Below are positions 62,401-64,000 of a stretch of 64,000 bases of DNA, in pieces; the first letter of the stretch is position 1, and every line of letters starts with the position of its first letter. The stretch is from the NCBI RefSeq assembly GCF_050948215.1, contig NC_135151.1, positions 23,744,720 through 23,808,719 on the forward strand, given 5' to 3'. Under the pieces are notes generated by a model. The model ran no database searches. It had not been told where the DNA came from and saw only the letters and a program-made list of their open reading frames with translations. Source of the DNA: Halictus rubicundus (Eukaryota > Arthropoda > Insecta > Hymenoptera > Halictidae). Position numbers and translations under genes: made by a program.

Positions 62401-64000
62401 CGATCGTTGCCTTGTGCCTCGAGTTTCCACGCCCCGATTGCCATTGAAACGCGTGCAAGGACGACGCGACGCGACGCGACGCGGGCTTCGGAATTTCCTT
62501 GCTCACGCGTTCGCCTTTTTTCGATCGCGTTACGCACGGTGTTTCGTTTCCAATCGCGGTGTATGCGCAATGTACGTACGCAGGCTACGCTCTCTCGCGA
62601 CCGTGTCATTGGCACAAACGGAACAAGTTCAAACAGGATTGTTGTGTCTTCAAAAGCAATGTTGACTTTAGTCGTGAATGCGTTTTCCGAATCGAAATAA
62701 AGGAGCATACGCAACAGGAATATTACGAAAATTCTAATATAATGAAAACAAAAATTCGTTTACTATGGATACGCAAGTTTAAAAAATGTATGTATTGAAA
62801 TACAAACACTACTCCTTGGTATTCTGCCGCTAACGTCACCACAAGGGACAAATATATTTTGTTTTGAATTATTTTATTTTCTTATGACACAATTTGGATC
62901 ACATTTACTCGCTTGATGACTATCCAAACCGGTGAAACCAGGAAAATGAATTTTATAAAGTAATTTCTTTGATAGTGTCCGATGCTTCCATCTGAGAGAA
63001 TTTTTTTTCTAAAAAGTAAAATATGTGCAATTTAACAATCGGCTTTAAATATCAATTTTCGAATAATTCATTATTTGACGAACCACTATTATTTTGAATA
63101 ATTTATACGCCGGTGTGTCAATATTCGAGCAACATTTGCCACGAAAAGATCACGTTTCATGGGAAAGTCACGCGCAAAGTTTTCACGCGAGAGGACGCCA
63201 TGCGTAGATAGTTTCGCCATTTAGTTTGCAACATTTCGAATATTCGCGATATTTACTGCTTGTTTAAGTGGACAACTATCGTTCAGACGTTGCGTTCACG
63301 GATACAAATTACACCGGCAATGAATCAGTATTTATGGATGCTTTATTAAACGTTCCTTAAACGCTTTCCGAGAAAATCATTTTCCTCATCCGTTCGGAAC
63401 GCACAGGTGAAACGAAAAACGTGCATATCTTTCCGTTGTTTTTGCCGCACCGTTTCTTTTGCGAACAAATGGTTCGACCTCGGGTAGGAAATTGTAAATA
63501 GAATGGGGTGATTGCACTCTGCGACCGCTACGAAAGTTAGCGAAACTCTCGATATTTGAACGCGTCCCAAAATGATCCAACCACAGGAAGTAAAGATGAC
63601 GACGCTTCCGGATAATTTTGTCTGCCTTTAAACGTGTCTTCCGGTTTACAGAACAAAAGACACTTCTCTTTAATCCTTTTGCGTCAATATTATTTGCACG
63701 TAAGCAAACCGCGGATTTTTGTGTGTATGCAAAACTTTAAGTTTAGAAGCTTAGACATGAAATTATAGAAAATACAATCTGAAAATAAATCAAATTATTA
63801 TTTACCATACCAACAGATATCGGACATTAAAAATAGCATAAAACTCTGTTGAATTCTATGGAATTTTGTATTTTACCGAGCTTTTCAGGGGCTATAAATA
63901 CATAAAAGTCTGCAGTTTATTTGTAAGTAATATTGTTTCGCGAATAGTAATGTGAACTTTAAAGAATTTACACATTTTTTCCATAAGAGTAATACGTGCG

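Larger units (their letters stand above)
54240..64000. other. Gene-poor right flank
   Basis: No gene is supported from here to the edge. It holds a 49-base poly(T) run, GA and GGCA microsatellites, dispersed-repeat copy B, and a probable transposon terminus near 57263. Open frames on both strands are under 150 codons and show no domain or splice pattern I trust. Confidence 0.45.

Noticed and set aside
1..64000. tRNA, rRNA, CRISPR or bacterial operon features
   Set aside because: I looked for T-loop-like GGTTCGAATCC motifs, rRNA-like conserved stretches and regularly spaced short repeats and found none that hold up.

Overview
The window reads as nuclear DNA of an insect, most likely a hymenopteran such as a bee. 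The evidence is spliced genes with GT-AG introns, dense GA/CA microsatellites, Tc1/mariner-type repeats, and two genes whose proteins are recognisably animal. The clade is an inference from general character; no marker gene fixes the species. There are no bacterial operons, CRISPR arrays or tRNA genes that I could see.

Layout. (1) 1-14.35 kb, + strand: the last two coding exons (846-1145 and 3792-3949) of a surface-protein gene with a His/Pro-rich stalk and a hydrophobic C-terminal tail. A region of about 10 kb with no credible coding follows and ends at an AATAAA signal near 14324. I read it as a very long 3' UTR. (2) 14.57-16.55 kb, - strand: a complete eight-exon gene for RRP9 (U3-55K), the WD-repeat protein of the U3 snoRNP. 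It converges on gene 1. (3) 17.34-19.06 kb, + strand: an uninterrupted single-exon gene for a pogo/Tigger/jerky-type DDE transposase with an acidic repeat tail, divergent from RRP9. (4) 20.47-36.01 kb, - strand: thirteen coding exons of the insect harmonin (USH1C) homologue, with two PDZ domains, a short helical segment and a proline-rich C-terminal half. Its 5' exon(s) were not found. (5) 36-64 kb: gene-poor DNA with microsatellites, transposon relics, a well-preserved foldback MITE at 47234-47609, a three-copy degenerate repeat at 45.6-46.14 kb, and one speculative two-exon gene (40016-40121 joined to 50215-50356).

How the genes relate. RRP9 is a nucleolar housekeeping factor for 18S rRNA processing. 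Harmonin is a PDZ scaffold of microvillar and mechanosensory protrusions. The first gene is probably a neuronal-type membrane or GPI-linked protein. I see no shared pathway. The notable structural points are the compact convergent and divergent arrangement around RRP9, the intact transposase coding sequence, and the two-arm structure of the MITE. I did not find a clearly new biological system. The best leads are the possible domesticated transposase and the speculative 40-50 kb gene.
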